Shown here in pieces: positions 45,401-55,761 of a DNA stretch of 64,000 nt. The position numbers and the translations under genes were made by a program. The stretch comes from Podospora comata. Its lineage: Eukaryota > Ascomycota > Sordariomycetes > Sordariales > Podosporaceae. Below the pieces are notes generated by a model. That model was not told where the DNA came from. It saw only the letters and a program-made list of their open reading frames with translations, and made no database searches. The stretch lies in the NCBI GenBank assembly GCA_017354895.1, contig CP071495.1, forward strand, positions 913,001-977,000. Direction: 5' to 3'. The first letter of the stretch is position 1. Each line of letters starts with the position of its first letter.

Positions 45401-45736
45401 ATTGACTCATGATCTAGGGTCGTAGAGCGGTCATCTTCATTTGCGGCAGGGCTCCCTGTTTTGGTGTCCTAGGATGAAGCTTGGCCCAAGGGCTGGAAGG
45501 GAGACCGGACATTCCTTCCTAGAGGAAATTGCCCAAAGGACCTTCCCTCTCTTCCAGCTGCAAGCCACATATCATCAAGATGGCCACCAGCAGCAGCTGC
45601 CGCCGCCAACTTTCTGTCGTCTTCGTGCGCCTTTCCTCTCGCTTCCTCTTGTGTGTCTGTCGTCCGGGCTCGTCTCGGTTTTTTCCTTTTGTTCCCAAGA
45701 TGCGCCGGTAAGCCCTCTGTTCCATTTCTGCCTTGC
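42481..45736. other. Long spacer; no supported gene
   Basis: About 3.3 kb. Open frames of up to 143 codons (44119-44550 -, 42785-43213 -) have no recognisable motif and overlap others. The first few hundred bases still carry weak echoes of the ~70 bp repeat (for example GGTCTCTGGAACCAAGTCAGGAT near 42,490). Otherwise featureless. Confidence 0.5.
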
Positions 45737-46090
45737 CTAGTCCTTTACAGGGTCGCCTTGGAAGAGAATATCTCGACGGGCTCTTGGACCAAGTTCTTTC
45801 CATATACTGGTCCCTGTTTCGACTAGTACCTCCCGCCCCTCTCTTGTTTGCAACATGGTGAGACCAAATTTCATGGCAACGACAACGAATCGAAAGGCCC
45901 GGGACGTTGCTGCAAGGGGGCGGATGTCGGCTGGGCCGTCATGGTCTTGGGTCACAACCCGGAAGTTCTGAAGGATCCTACGAGGGTCTTCCCGAGGGGC
46001 GGGAGAGCTGGAGTGGGAACGGGAGCGGTCGCTGCTTCGTGCTGACCGGTGTGCGCTGGAGAGGGAGGAACTGGAGGATCTTGAGGACAT
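45737..46090 (-). CDS. Small Ser/Arg-rich hypothetical protein, 117 aa
   Basis: Unrecognised. Starting at the ATG at 46090, the N-terminal third is an SR-like stretch (SSRSSSSSLSSAHRSARSSD). A more structured part follows (FRVVTQDHDGPADIRPLAA, FRFVVVAMKFGLTML, then ETGTSIWKELGPRARRDIL), with a stop at 45737. A GTAAAG donor sits in the last codons, and the neighbouring frame to 45519 is rich in Lys/Arg (KNRDEPGRQTHKRKREERR) with a hydrophobic end. A second exon is therefore possible but not proven. Function unknown. Confidence 0.5.
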   Translation of the reverse strand: MSSRSSSSSLSSAHRSARSSDRSRSHSSSPAPREDPRRILQNFRVVTQDHDGPADIRPLAATSRAFRFVVVAMKFGLTMLQTREGREVLVETGTSIWKELGPRARRDILFQGDPVKD

Positions 46091-46178
46091 AGCTATTGGA
46101 TAACAACCCGGTGATACCGGACGACAAAGGAAAATGATATGAAGAGAAACAAGAAGAAAATGGGAATTTAGCAATGCT

Positions 46179-46281
46179 GTGATACCAGATCACAGGCATA
46201 ATAGCGATGTGAGTGACTGAAAAGGGTGGGGGTAAATACGAAAGGTAGGAAGGACCTGATAATGTCGTGATACCAGATCAC
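46179..46281. repeat. Two copies of the imperfect palindrome GTGATACCAGATCAC
   Basis: Exact copies at 46,179-46,193 and 46,267-46,281, 88 bases apart. A related GTGATACCGGACGAC lies near 46,110. Each can fold GTGAT/ATCAC over a 5-nt loop. They lie in the upstream region of the small SR-rich gene and may be protein-binding sites or a worn repeat. Confidence 0.6.
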
Positions 46282-47034
46282 GTCGGAATGCTAGGCAGGC
46301 GGGTGATGTATGAGGCGAGAAGGAGAGGCTTGATGGCTAGAATGATGATAATCCGGACGGCCAGAGGATCTTTACATACTCACTTTGCCCATAGGCAGGG
46401 CCTCTTTAGAAGCGCGATAGCTATCTCCTCAGTGAACAAGGTCATCATACGGTACCTGATACCCACATGTCCTGGTCGCTTGTTGTTGGTCTAGCGAGGC
46501 CTTGCGCCTGAATTGTGATGGAGAGCAACAATCTGCCCGTTGCGGCTCATGGATACTCCGAAAAGAAGGCGGTTGGGTACATGTTGGGTATTATTCACAA
46601 AACCACCGACCTGGCCATGCGTAAGAGGCTCAGCCTGACAGTAAGGTTGGGCCAGCCATCCATACTTCTAGTGTGATTGGCGTCTTCTGGCCAATGTTGT
46701 CGCTATTTGCATATCCAGCTGGAACCGACAGACTGGTAACGATGTCCGACGAAACGATAAGGGGGTGCATCTACGGGTTGGCGCCCATCAGTGCCACCGG
46801 CTCACCCATACCCACTTCTTTTGCCAAGAATGCTCCCTGCAGTCTGGAAGTCACCGACAAACCAACAACCGACTTTCTCTTTCCCCCTCATTCACTTCAC
46901 CCGCTCTTTTCTTTTTCCTCCATATATAACACCCTGGAATCTCAGAATATCACCCAGTAATAAATAGCTATGGCCTCAAGCACGTTCCACTACGACATTG
47001 ATGCACCGCATAGTCCAGCTTCGACCCTGATGAC
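46282..47034 (+). promoter_or_regulatory. Promoter/leader of the 470-aa gene, with TATA box and overlapping upstream ORF
   Basis: CATATATAAC at about 46,921-46,930 is a good TATA box, preceded by a long CT-rich tract (about 46,870-46,920). An ATG at 46,970 opens a frame (MASSTFHYDIDAPHS...) that runs past the main start at 47035 in another frame and ends near 47,110. It could lower translation of the main gene, or it could be the true N-terminus displaced by an indel, since the main frame upstream reads SFDPDDMDAI. Confidence 0.55.
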
Positions 47035-48447
47035 ATGGATGCCATCACAGAACTCCTCCGCGCCAGAGCTCTCGCAGATCACAAAGCGCGTACTCCCATC
47101 GACAGGCTAGATGCCGAACACCGCAGGCACTTGGTGCGCGCCATCAACAATGTGCTGTCTACCGAGCTCGCTCTGTTCCAATACGCTCAGATCATCGACG
47201 GCCTTCCCACCGGAGATGTCGCATGGGACGTGAGAAGCCCTCTCCTACAAGGGGAGCACCCGCTGGCAACTGAGCACGAAGAACTCTGCCCCGGCGCAAT
47301 GGAAAAAGCACGCGAGGTCTGCCCGAAGTGGGATACGGAGATGCTGAGGTTCAGCCCCCAGGTGCTCAAAGCATATCAAGAAGCGGCTCCCGGCAGCAAG
47401 CTGTTCGCAACCCGTCTCATTGAGATGGTAGCCGTCGCAATCCACGAGTTCGGTGTGCTTCTCTACCAGCTTGACTTTTGTGTGCACAAGGGAGGACGAG
47501 AAGCGGTCGATGCCATTGCCAAGTGGAAGGAAAACAGCAAGCCCGAATTGTACTCATGGATGACAGACGAGGAATGGTGTCCTCCGGATCCTATCTGCAC
47601 AGTTTTCCACAGCATACACTACCTCGACCACGACATCTACCCCCAAGGTGTGGCCGACGTTGTGGGCTATTGGGTAGAGGACCAGATTCTCGGCGGCGTC
47701 GTTGTCTTTGAGCGTCGGGCAGAGGAATGCGACGGCCACAACTCCAATTGCAGCAACCCAGAACCACCAAATATCTACCTCTCTCCCTCCCGAGCCAAAG
47801 TCACAATAAGGGTTACGCAGCTCTACGATGAGCAGCAGCAGAAACTGGTCGACTTTTTGCTGCTCGAAGATGCAAGCAAGGCGGCTGAAACAAGCCCGCT
47901 GCCCATTCTTGTGGACAAGAAGAATCTCAAACGGTTCAAGCTGGAGTCATCCATCATCAAATATGGGATATTTCGAGATATATGGGAGCGAAAGCCACTT
48001 AACCGGGAGGCCCTCAGGTATCTCAACAGGCGGCCAGGCTCCGAGCTTGACGATCCTTGGGCCTTTGGCCTTATGGTTATTACCAACATTGTGTCGGGGA
48101 ACCCGTTGACGGCAGGCGTGAAAAGGCGCCTGGAGGATGAAGAGCCAGGGCTCGCGGAGGCTTATAAGAAGGTAAAGTTGGAGGTGGAGTCGAGGGAGGA
48201 TAGCGAAACACAGGATGGAAAAGGGAAGGAAAAGGACGACGCCGGGAAGGGGTTGGATAGTAAAGAAGAGGAAGGCGGCTCACGAGATAAGGCTACTGAG
48301 GTGGTCCAATCGGATGAGAAGAACACAAAGCGCAAGGTAGCAACTAAGCGCGCGAAAAAACAGAAAAGCGAAGACGGGGTGGAGATTAAAAGTGTAGATA
48401 AGTTCTTAAAAAGTTTCCTGGGCGCCTCTGAACAACCAGATACGTAG
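47035..48447 (+). CDS. Fungal hypothetical protein with basic C-terminus, 470 aa
   Basis: Single exon. I do not recognise a named domain. The globular part (about residues 1-365) has a helical start (MDAITELLRARALADHKART, EHRRHLVRAINNVLSTELAL) and a Trp-rich middle (YSWMTDEEWCPPDPICTVFH, then YPQGVADVVGYWVEDQIL, GGVVVFERRAEECDG). A C-terminal block follows (WAFGLMVITNIVSGNPLTAG). The last 100 residues are charged and Lys/Glu-rich, with a likely nuclear localisation signal (KRKVATKRAKKQK) and a short conserved-looking ending (VDKFLKSFLGASEQ). The layout fits a nuclear, fungus-specific protein. Whether translation starts at 47035 or slightly upstream is discussed under the promoter entry. Confidence 0.8.
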   Translation: MDAITELLRARALADHKARTPIDRLDAEHRRHLVRAINNVLSTELALFQYAQIIDGLPTGDVAWDVRSPLLQGEHPLATEHEELCPGAMEKAREVCPKWDTEMLRFSPQVLKAYQEAAPGSKLFATRLIEMVAVAIHEFGVLLYQLDFCVHKGGREAVDAIAKWKENSKPELYSWMTDEEWCPPDPICTVFHSIHYLDHDIYPQGVADVVGYWVEDQILGGVVVFERRAEECDGHNSNCSNPEPPNIYLSPSRAKVTIRVTQLYDEQQQKLVDFLLLEDASKAAETSPLPILVDKKNLKRFKLESSIIKYGIFRDIWERKPLNREALRYLNRRPGSELDDPWAFGLMVITNIVSGNPLTAGVKRRLEDEEPGLAEAYKKVKLEVESREDSETQDGKGKEKDDAGKGLDSKEEEGGSRDKATEVVQSDEKNTKRKVATKRAKKQKSEDGVEIKSVDKFLKSFLGASEQPDT

Positions 48448-49010
48448 GACTATAGCGAGTGCGCGGGGTTTAAGTGGAGAATTTTATTTGTTTAATGTCA
48501 AGAATGAGACAACTGGCGAGTGTATTGTGTAGCAGCGTTATCTTGAAATTCAATGATCTACGCCAGCCTATGTGACACACCCATCTTGATGTGAACATGC
48601 TAAAGTACCATGTCATAGCTCCATCTTTTCCGCAACCGGAGTTTGGGATGTGCAAGGCTGACAAGGAGAAGGCTGCAGCGCCCATGCTTCTGCAGTGCGC
48701 CCGACCTGCTCCAGGCTCAGGGGCAAGAGCAACATCCACGTCCCTGTCTGCACCTTGTCGGCAGGCCCGTCTTGTTCCGAGTGAAACTGTCACCCATCGA
48801 CAACCAGTGGCACACACGTCTCCCCTAATGGCAGCAACCACCATCGTAGGTAGTACGGGCTTGCCAGTGCTCCTCTGCAGGGGCGCACAGAATGACACAA
48901 GTGTGGCCAGCAAAACAAACACACAGATCGCCCCCACCACCTTCAAGCACCTGGCGGTGCCAAGACAAATTTCCTTCAGCATTCCTGTCGAAGAATGTTA
49001 TATCACCACG
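48448..49010. other. Spacer between the 470-aa gene and the GH76 gene
   Basis: Contains the GH76 promoter. A minus-strand open frame (48470-48982) with one hydrophobic stretch covers it, but it lacks conservation cues and I do not annotate it. Confidence 0.45.
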
Positions 49011-50672
49011 ATGCTATCGACAGTCGTGTTGGCACTGGCCATCACCAGCACTAGGGCTGCGTTGAACGTGGACCTCGATTCTGCGGGTGCGCACACTGCC
49101 TGCTTCTAGGTACTTCGCGATGCGAACATTGGCTGACGATTCGCAGACTCGATACGCTTCGCCGCCGGTCTCGTCGCAAGCAAGCTGATGGACTACTACC
49201 ATGGCGAAGAACCGGGCCAAACCCCCGGAATCCTCCCCGGGCCCCCTCCCGCAGGACCGTACTACTGGTGGGAAGCAAGTCCACCTCCTCTCCCTCTTCT
49301 CCTCAAACGCATAGCTAATGTTGAACCATCCAGGGCGGCGCCCTCTGGGGAACCATGGTAGACTACTGGCACTACACCCACTCCCAATTATACAACGACC
49401 TCACCCTCCGCGCCCTCGTCTACCAAGCCAACCCCCCCCACAACGACTACATGCCCCCCAACTGGACCGCCTCCCTCGGCAACGACGACCAAGGCTTCTG
49501 GGGCATGTCGGCCATGCTAGCCGCCGAAACCACATTCAAAAACCCACCCCCTGGTCAACCCCAGTGGTTAGCCCTCGCACAAGCAGTCTTCAACACGCAA
49601 GCCGAGCGATGGGACACGAGGTATTGCAACGGGGGTTTGCGGTGGCAGATTCCCCTCTCCAACAACGGGTACAACTACAAGAACTCGATTGCGAACGCGA
49701 TTTTTTTCAACCTGGGGGCGAGGTTGGCGAGGTACACGAACAACAGGACGTATGCCGAGTGGGCGGGCAAGACGTGGGATTGGATGGAGGGGGTGGGGTA
49801 TATTGACAAGGAGAATTGGAATGTGTATGATGGGGGCCATGTGGAGGGGAATTGCACGGATATCAACAGGGCGCAGTTTTCGTACACGGCTGCTATTTTT
49901 GTGCAGGGGTGTGGGTTTCTTTATAACTATGTATGTTGTTTCCCTGGGATGGATGGGAGTAAGACTATGAACGTACGCCCATGCTAACCTTGATTTCTAC
50001 TAGACAAACGGCGAGCAAAAGTGGCGCGATAGGCTCGAGGGACTAACAAACCGAACTTTGAACAACTTTTTCCTTAGTCAACCAAAGGCCGGGACGAGAC
50101 CAGCGGCTATGGAACCGAGTTGTGAGTTGGAGGAGAGGAACCAGTGTACGACGGATATGTTGTCTTTTAAGGGGTATCTCCACCGGTGGATGGCGCAGAC
50201 GACGCAGATGGCGCCGTTTGTGAGGGGGTTTGTCATGCCGGTGTTGAGGGAGTCGGTGAGGAGCATGGCGGAGAGTTGTTTGCCGGATGGGACGTGTGGG
50301 TTTAGGTGGAATAGGGGCCAGTATGATGGGAACACGGGGGCCGGGCAGCAGATGAATGCGCTGGGGGCCTTGGTCAGTTTGCTGGTTGAACAACCGGAGG
50401 TTAAGGAGGCTGTGACGGCCAAGAATGGGGGGACGAGTGCTGGGGATCCGAATGCGGGACGGGAGGGGGAAGTGGGGGAGTGGGAGGGGGAGAGCGAGGT
50501 TATTACCGATGCGGATAGGGTTGGGGCGGCGGTGGTGACGATTTTGATGGTGGGGACTGTGATGGGGATGATGATTTGGGTTAGTGTGACTACGGGGGAG
50601 GAGGAGGAGTATGCTAGGGTTATGAGGGGGGAGAAGAAGAAGGGTAAGGGCAGGGTGATTGAGAGGACATGA
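49011..50672 (+). CDS. GH76 mannan endo-1,6-alpha-mannosidase, Dfg5/Dcw1 type, 489 aa
   Basis: Exons 49011-49086, 49147-49274, 49334-49930 and 50004-50672. The enzyme family attaches GPI-anchored proteins to the cell-wall glucan, acting on the mannose core at the outer face of the plasma membrane. A signal peptide (MLSTVVLALAITSTRA) starts the protein. Family motifs: DSIRFAAGLVASKLMDYYHG, YYWWE-GGALWGTMVDYWHYT, the catalytic Asp pair region LGNDDQGFWGMSAMLAAE, CNGGLRWQI, NSIANAIFFNLGARLARYT, YDGGHVEGNC and the C-terminal GYLHRWMAQT. A hydrophobic stretch near the end (VGAAVVTILMVGTVMGMMIW) with a basic tail fits a membrane or GPI anchor. The second intron (49275-49333) starts with GCAAGT, a GC-AG intron; a GT donor four bases on would break frame. 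The 3' half of the gene is strongly G-rich on the coding strand. Confidence 0.92.
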
Positions 50673-51460
50673 TATTGGTTTTGTTGGAGGAATGTTACCT
50701 GGAGATATCGCTGTTGTTCATTTGGGAGACTGATAAGACGTAGGGATATAAGAGGTACATCAAATGTAACAACGGCTCGGCAATACGAAATGATTTATAT
50801 ACGAGCAACTACCGATGCGGTGACAGCGGGATTCGGGGGCGTCGGGTTGCGAAAGGGTGTGATGTGCATTGCTCCGCCACCATACTGACGAATGGATGGG
50901 TATGCTGTGCCAATGATGCTGGCGTTTCAGAAGGGCTGGGACAATATCAGGCCGTATATTTTATTCGCTACTGATCTTCTTTCTCATCGAACCCGCCCGT
51001 GTTGACAAGAAATAGGCCTGGCTTGGCTGCATACGGCAGACACAGAGAATATGCAGGTTTCGGCGCCGAAGGTCTCAGCTCACCCCTCGCTTTCTAGGAG
51101 GTAATTCCCTTGCTTTAGCCATCAGTTGTAATCGATGACTGTCCGACTGATGTTGGAAACTGTGAGAGCTATGGTTTTCGGGCCCGAAACAAGTTTCTCA
51201 CGGCAGCTGGTGAGCTGGATTTGCGGTGAATGTTTGGATAGGCGCCGATCTGACGTACATATTCCAGGCAGGGATCTGCGTGGTGGTGGTGCTGTGTAGC
51301 CGTAACATTCGGATGAGGCGGGGATTGGATTCGATTCCATGCTGACTGCGGTCGGATCGGGTCGGGCGGTTCGTGTTTGTCTCTCCTTTAAACTGGGATG
51401 GGATTCCCCTTTTCCTTTCCGTTTTCTTTTCTCTCCCTCTGCTGTCAACAATCCGCAAAG
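50673..51460. other. Spacer between the GH76 and single-pass membrane protein genes
   Basis: 788 bases of 3' and promoter sequence ending in a CT-rich tract (about 51,400-51,440). No gene is seen. Confidence 0.5.
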
Positions 51461-52168
51461 ATGGCAGCTGTATTACTACCACGACGCTCACGGATCAAAA
51501 AACGAGACGCCCTTGGCCCTAGATTTGACGATGACGACGACGACGATGGATACAACCCCTGGAGCGACTGGAATGAGAAGTCGTATAAAGGACCTGGAGG
51601 GGGGAACAGCGGATCGGATGAAGGAATTTTGAGCGGAGATTTTGGGCGTGACGGGGAGAGGAACAACATCGACTTTGACCTTGACGACAGAGTCACCAGC
51701 CGGAACAATGGTCTCTCTGGCGGGCAAATAGCGGCGATTGTAGTGTCGATTGTGGTCTTCTTCTTGTTGGTGTCGGGGTTGTGCTTCTGGAGAGATCGGC
51801 GGAGGAAGAAGCGGAGGCTGGCGGAAGAGCAGACGTTGGCCGATGATGGGGTGAAGAGGGATGTGTATATGAAGGAGCAAGGAGAGGAGCTAAGCCATGT
51901 GTCGCCTATTAGCACCCAAGGAATGGGAGGGACGACGCCAACACCGGGACAGGGTATAGGGGGACAGGATGCGCCACCACCATACGAGCCGAGGCAGCCT
52001 GAAGCTGCGCATGTTGCGGGAGGAGAGACAGCAACAGACAGCGGCACTTGGAGACAATCCAGACTTGGGACAGAGGAGGATGATATCATGGTTACGGATG
52101 GGATGCCGCCTGACAGTGGGAGACAACGAGAGGGAAAAGGGAGTGGGGGACTTGAGATCGGGACTTGA
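51461..52168 (+). CDS. Single-pass membrane protein with PPPY motif, 235 aa
   Basis: Single exon, start ATG at 51461 in a good context (GCAAAGATGGC). The N-terminus has a basic patch (RRSRIKKR) and a run of seven Asp (about 23-29). One transmembrane helix follows (GGQIAAIVVSIVVFFLLVSG, about 83-103), bordered by a strongly basic stop-transfer segment (RDRRRKKRR). The C-terminal half is cytosolic by the positive-inside rule and holds DAPPPYEP, a PPxY motif that in fungi recruits Rsp5-type WW-domain ubiquitin ligases. There is no signal peptide at this start; a start at 51398 would add a hydrophobic 21-residue leader (MGFPFSFPFSFLSLCC) and change the topology argument. Possible role: ubiquitin-ligase adaptor of the endosomal or vacuolar membrane. 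This is inference from the motif only. Confidence 0.7.
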   Translation: MAAVLLPRRSRIKKRDALGPRFDDDDDDDGYNPWSDWNEKSYKGPGGGNSGSDEGILSGDFGRDGERNNIDFDLDDRVTSRNNGLSGGQIAAIVVSIVVFFLLVSGLCFWRDRRRKKRRLAEEQTLADDGVKRDVYMKEQGEELSHVSPISTQGMGGTTPTPGQGIGGQDAPPPYEPRQPEAAHVAGGETATDSGTWRQSRLGTEEDDIMVTDGMPPDSGRQREGKGSGGLEIGT

Positions 52169-52508
52169 ACAGTAGACTCTAGGCATCGGGGTTAGAGGAA
52201 CGCGTTCCATTACGGTGACTGGTGGTGAACAAATATCTCTTTCAATTCATCGGTTGACCATCATGCCGTTGATCATGTCCCGAGCTCTTGACTCTGTCCC
52301 GAAGTCGCAAGTTGCTAAGGTGTTGGTGGCAGCGTCCTAATGGCTCGTTCTTTCCTTCTTCCCTTGTATCCCTCCTACTTTGACGTTTGTTCCAACGATT
52401 GCCCCATACCTCCTGCGTCTCAAACACTGAGTCTCTTCAACCGCTAACGCCTTCATGACTGCAAAGCTCCGCTACGTCCTTCAAAACGCTGCTGGAGAGC
52501 CACTAACA
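52169..52508. other. Spacer between convergent genes
   Basis: 340 bases between tail-to-tail genes. Nothing is recognised. Confidence 0.5.
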
Positions 52509-53555
52509 CTACTGCTCAGATGTCGGAACATATTCCCACACAGATACTCCGCCTGGTGCGACGCCGAAACCAGTAAGATGCCCCATCTGCCGGGAAAGCC
52601 TCGGACGTTTCTCTTCGTCCTTGTCGTCCGTGTGTTGGTCCTTATGCTGCTCTTTATGCTGCTCTTTATGCTGCTCTTTTTGCTGGTCATGTGTGGGCTG
52701 CTTCGATGCAGTCGATGTTGGAATCGCTGGCTTGGATTCCGGCGGTGTTGATGGATTGAGGGTCTCGTTGTCCTGCTTCTCTCGCTTGATAAACGACCTC
52801 AGCGTTGACTTTGATCTGGTAGGCACCTCAACATTCTGGTTCGCCAGTTGCGTCGCGCGGTCGTTTTCTTTCTCCCTCTCCTTATCCTCGCCCCCCTACT
52901 TCTGCTTCCGGCTCTGCTCCATCCTCTTCTGTTCCAACAGCCATGGTTTCATATACCGGATCCCCGTGATTGCCATCAACATCACTGCCTTTCGAAAATT
53001 GATGTCCTCCAAATCAGAGGGCTGGAAAGAGATTTGTGACCCGGCAACAGCGCGCTCCTTGAAGCAGCATTTTCCCAGATACAACTCCGCATCCACAACG
53101 GCCCACTGGTGGTCTGGCAAGACACTGCGATCGTCGACAATCTTCCGAAAGTCTTCCGGAATGACCCTCTGGGCATCCTTGGGCCGCTGCTTGGCCGACT
53201 CGAGGGCTTCGAGGACGGCCTGATGGACCTTCTGCGGGGTGAAAGTGTGGCCCTCAGCCCGGAATTCCTCAAAGTCGGCAAAGAACTGGATGAGATCTGA
53301 CTTTGCACACTTTGACCAGAACGCCCGGTCGCGGTAGTATTCGGGCGGGTCGCATGCGTTTACGAGCGCCGGGGACTCGTCAACAAGCGGCGAGGGGGCC
53401 GGAGCCTCGCCCGCGGGCGGCACAATCTTGGGCGCTTCCTTGCGCTGCTTCAAGGTCGACCTCGCAGGCGGGGGAGCGCTGCTGGGCCTAAACTCATGGC
53501 TTGCGAAGAACGCCAGCGCGTTTGTTCCGAGATTTACCGTCTTTCTGTATCTCAT
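52509..53555 (-). CDS. Hypothetical protein with charged repeat tail, 320 aa (two-exon model)
   Basis: Unrecognised. Exon 1 (53555-52900) begins MRYRKTVNLGTNALAFFASHE. It encodes a Pro-rich linker and a helical domain (YYRDRAFWSKCAKSDLIQFF, GHTFTPQKVHQAVLEALE, FRKAVMLMAITGIRYMKPWL). Read straight on, an in-frame TAG stops translation at 52896, yet the same frame stays open for another 129 codons. A GTAGGG...ACCAG intron of exactly 84 nt (52899-52816) removes the stop in frame, and I prefer that model. Exon 2 (52815-52509) encodes a Lys/Gln/His repeat (KEQHKEQHKEQHKDQH), then RPRLSRQMGHLTGFGVAPGG and the stop. An alternative start at 53687 would add 44 residues. No homologous family is known to me. 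Confidence 0.6.
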
Positions 53556-54627
53556 TTTGTCCTGTGTTTTTGCTGCTGGATTGAGCAACCCGATCGATGT
53601 TGCTGTCAGGCCGAGCACTGAACAGAAATGCCCTTCGTTGAGGATCTGTTCACAGCCTAGGTGCAGGGTTTCCACCCCTTTTCCCATGTGGAAGGAGCGG
53701 CATCAAACGGGTGGACATAGGTACCCGCCCACGGTAAAGATTGCCGAAAATTCCCCTATAGCACACAGTTAGACCCCAAGCATGTCTTCCAGATTGCCTT
53801 TGGATACCTACTAACTTGTACCAACTTCGTATGCACAACAGAATCGACGGCTGCCATGGCTTTACCGATTCCCTGGACACTCCGGCGGCTGCCAAAGCTC
53901 CCTGATCCCGCAAGAGGCAAAGAGCAACCTGAATCAACCCCATCCAGCTACACAAGCTGGTTCCGCGTCAACCTCCACTCTGTCAACCTTCGCTCCCAGT
54001 GCCATCGACTTTTTCCCATGTTGGCTCGCATTCCTCGAGCAGGAGACGCACACCTTCAAAAGGCTTACTGGAGAGGGGGCGGTGAATGTGGGGAGAAGGT
54101 GGCGCTCCAGTTGATAGTGTAGGCGCCTATTTAACACTCAGACATCTCTTTGTTCGTTTGAAGAGCCGGTACCACACCCACTCAGCTCTTAAAGACCGGC
54201 TAACAGCTGAACGAAATTCGAGAATGTAGCAGCCATCCAATAAGTGTCCGCCACTCCTATCCGACATCCCTGCGCCAGCCCCCACCGATCCAGTGCCGTC
54301 GAACCTGATATCCTCGAAAGACGAATAAAGATTCCAGGTTACCAGTAGCTTGGATCTAAAGTCGGCGTCTCTTGTTTGTACAACAGTGGCGCGCTAATCT
54401 CCGACGCCAAGGCGTTCCCCTGATGCATCTATCATGCGCGCCGCCCGCCCTGAGTAAGCCCAGGCCCGTAAGCTGGCCTAGCCTACAAGCAAACCACAAA
54501 CTACCACCGCCCTCAGGGGGCCATTCATAAAACCCGAGATGGTCACAGTTCCAGCTCCCAGATCGCGCAAGGAGATTTCGCTTCCCACGTCACGGCACAT
54601 ACGTATGGGTAGTCAACATCAGAGGAT
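53556..54627. other. Spacer between divergent genes
   Basis: About 1.1 kb of divergent upstream sequence without a supported gene. Confidence 0.5.
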
Positions 54628-55761
54628 ATGGGGGATGAAGCATCGTTGAAGACAGTCGAACGCCCTATCTGCGCTGCTATTGCCCACGAAACTCGGTTAC
54701 CGGAGTGCTACGACGACTGGATCTTGCCAGAGGTCTACATTCCAGTTGCCAATCCCATCGAACCCGGCCAGCGACCGTCTAGGCGAGACAGGGCGAACAG
54801 AGTACAGGCACCCGCAGCTTTGGGCCAAAAGCAGTCCCCTCCTCCAAGATCTTGTTGGCGACGGCACTGGGCTTGGTGGATACTTGCTGTTGTACTCGTT
54901 GTAGGAGGGGCAGCTGGCGGTGCCATAGCCGGTGCTCTCACTCTAACGCGTCGCCAAGGTTTGGACGGCTCAGTTGTATCAGCGTCACCAACACCCATCG
55001 AAACGTTATCTGGGTAGGTTCTACCTACAGGTACCGGCGCTGCCATGCTTCAAGATTCTAATCGTTCTAGGACCACATCCCTATTTGGATTGACCCAGCC
55101 CCACGGCGCCACGTCGGGCGCGGCATCACAAAACACACAAGGAACAACAACAACAACAACAACAACAGCCGGAATCCAAGCTCCTACCGTGCCGACTGAC
55201 TCGCGCTCAACGTCTACATCCACAGGCTCAGGCTTCTTACCTTCAAAGCCACAGATACAAGAGACCACCACTTCAGCAACAGCCACTCAGAAAGACAGCG
55301 AGACCGGTACGTTGGGGGTAACCCACACTCAACGGTCAATCTCCTTGCCAGCGCCAGGCACAACAGTCGAGGGATCCCCAGCAACGTCAATCAAAAGTCC
55401 CTCACCGTCCTCCAACAGTCCTGAGCCCGCCCCTCTGATGGGTCAGCCATCGAAGCCAACACGCGCTGTCCAGATCGGAAGGGCATCTCGGCCCGGAGAT
55501 GCCCGTGACTTGCTAGAGATTGCTTTCTATCCCGAGAGTCCATGTGACTACGAAGTAATAGGAAACCATGGCACCTGGGTCTGCGACACGCCGTTCGCGC
55601 TGGGTGGAACAGAATACCAGTGGAAGGGCTGTGGTAGCTATACCTGGTTGGTTTGGGGACCGACTCAGGAGAGATTTGGAGCGTGTGCGTATAAGGTGAC
55701 TGCTAAGACGCTTTGCGGCGGTTTGTTGGTGATAGGGGTTTGGTTGTGTAGTCCGGAATAG
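54628..55761 (+). CDS. Type-II-like membrane protein with Ser/Thr stalk and Cys-rich ectodomain, 358 aa
   Basis: Exons 54628-55013 and 55071-55761, with a 57 nt intron (GTAGGT...TCTAG) that joins ETLSG to TTSLFGLTQP in frame. The cytosolic N-terminus contains the motif LPECYDDWILPEVY (about residues 24-37). A basic-aromatic patch (RRHWAWW) precedes one transmembrane helix (ILAVVLVVGGAAGGAIAGAL, about 86-106). Outside follows a Ser/Thr/Pro-rich stalk of about 150 residues, likely O-mannosylated and including a poly-Thr run encoded by (ACA)n. The terminal domain of about 85 residues is Cys-rich (PCDYEVIGNHGTWVC, WKGCGSYTWLVWGP, FGACAYKV, TLCGG). This design is common among fungal surface proteins, some with lectin-like heads. 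The ligand is unknown. A paralogue lies 475 bases downstream. Confidence 0.75.

Noticed and set aside
48470-48982. 170-codon minus-strand frame with one hydrophobic stretch
   Set aside because: It covers the GH76 promoter and lacks conservation cues; one hydrophobic segment alone is weak evidence.
52896-52898. Stop-codon read-through in the 320-aa gene
   Set aside because: An in-frame 84 nt GT-AG intron explains the open downstream frame more simply; no known read-through context follows the stop.
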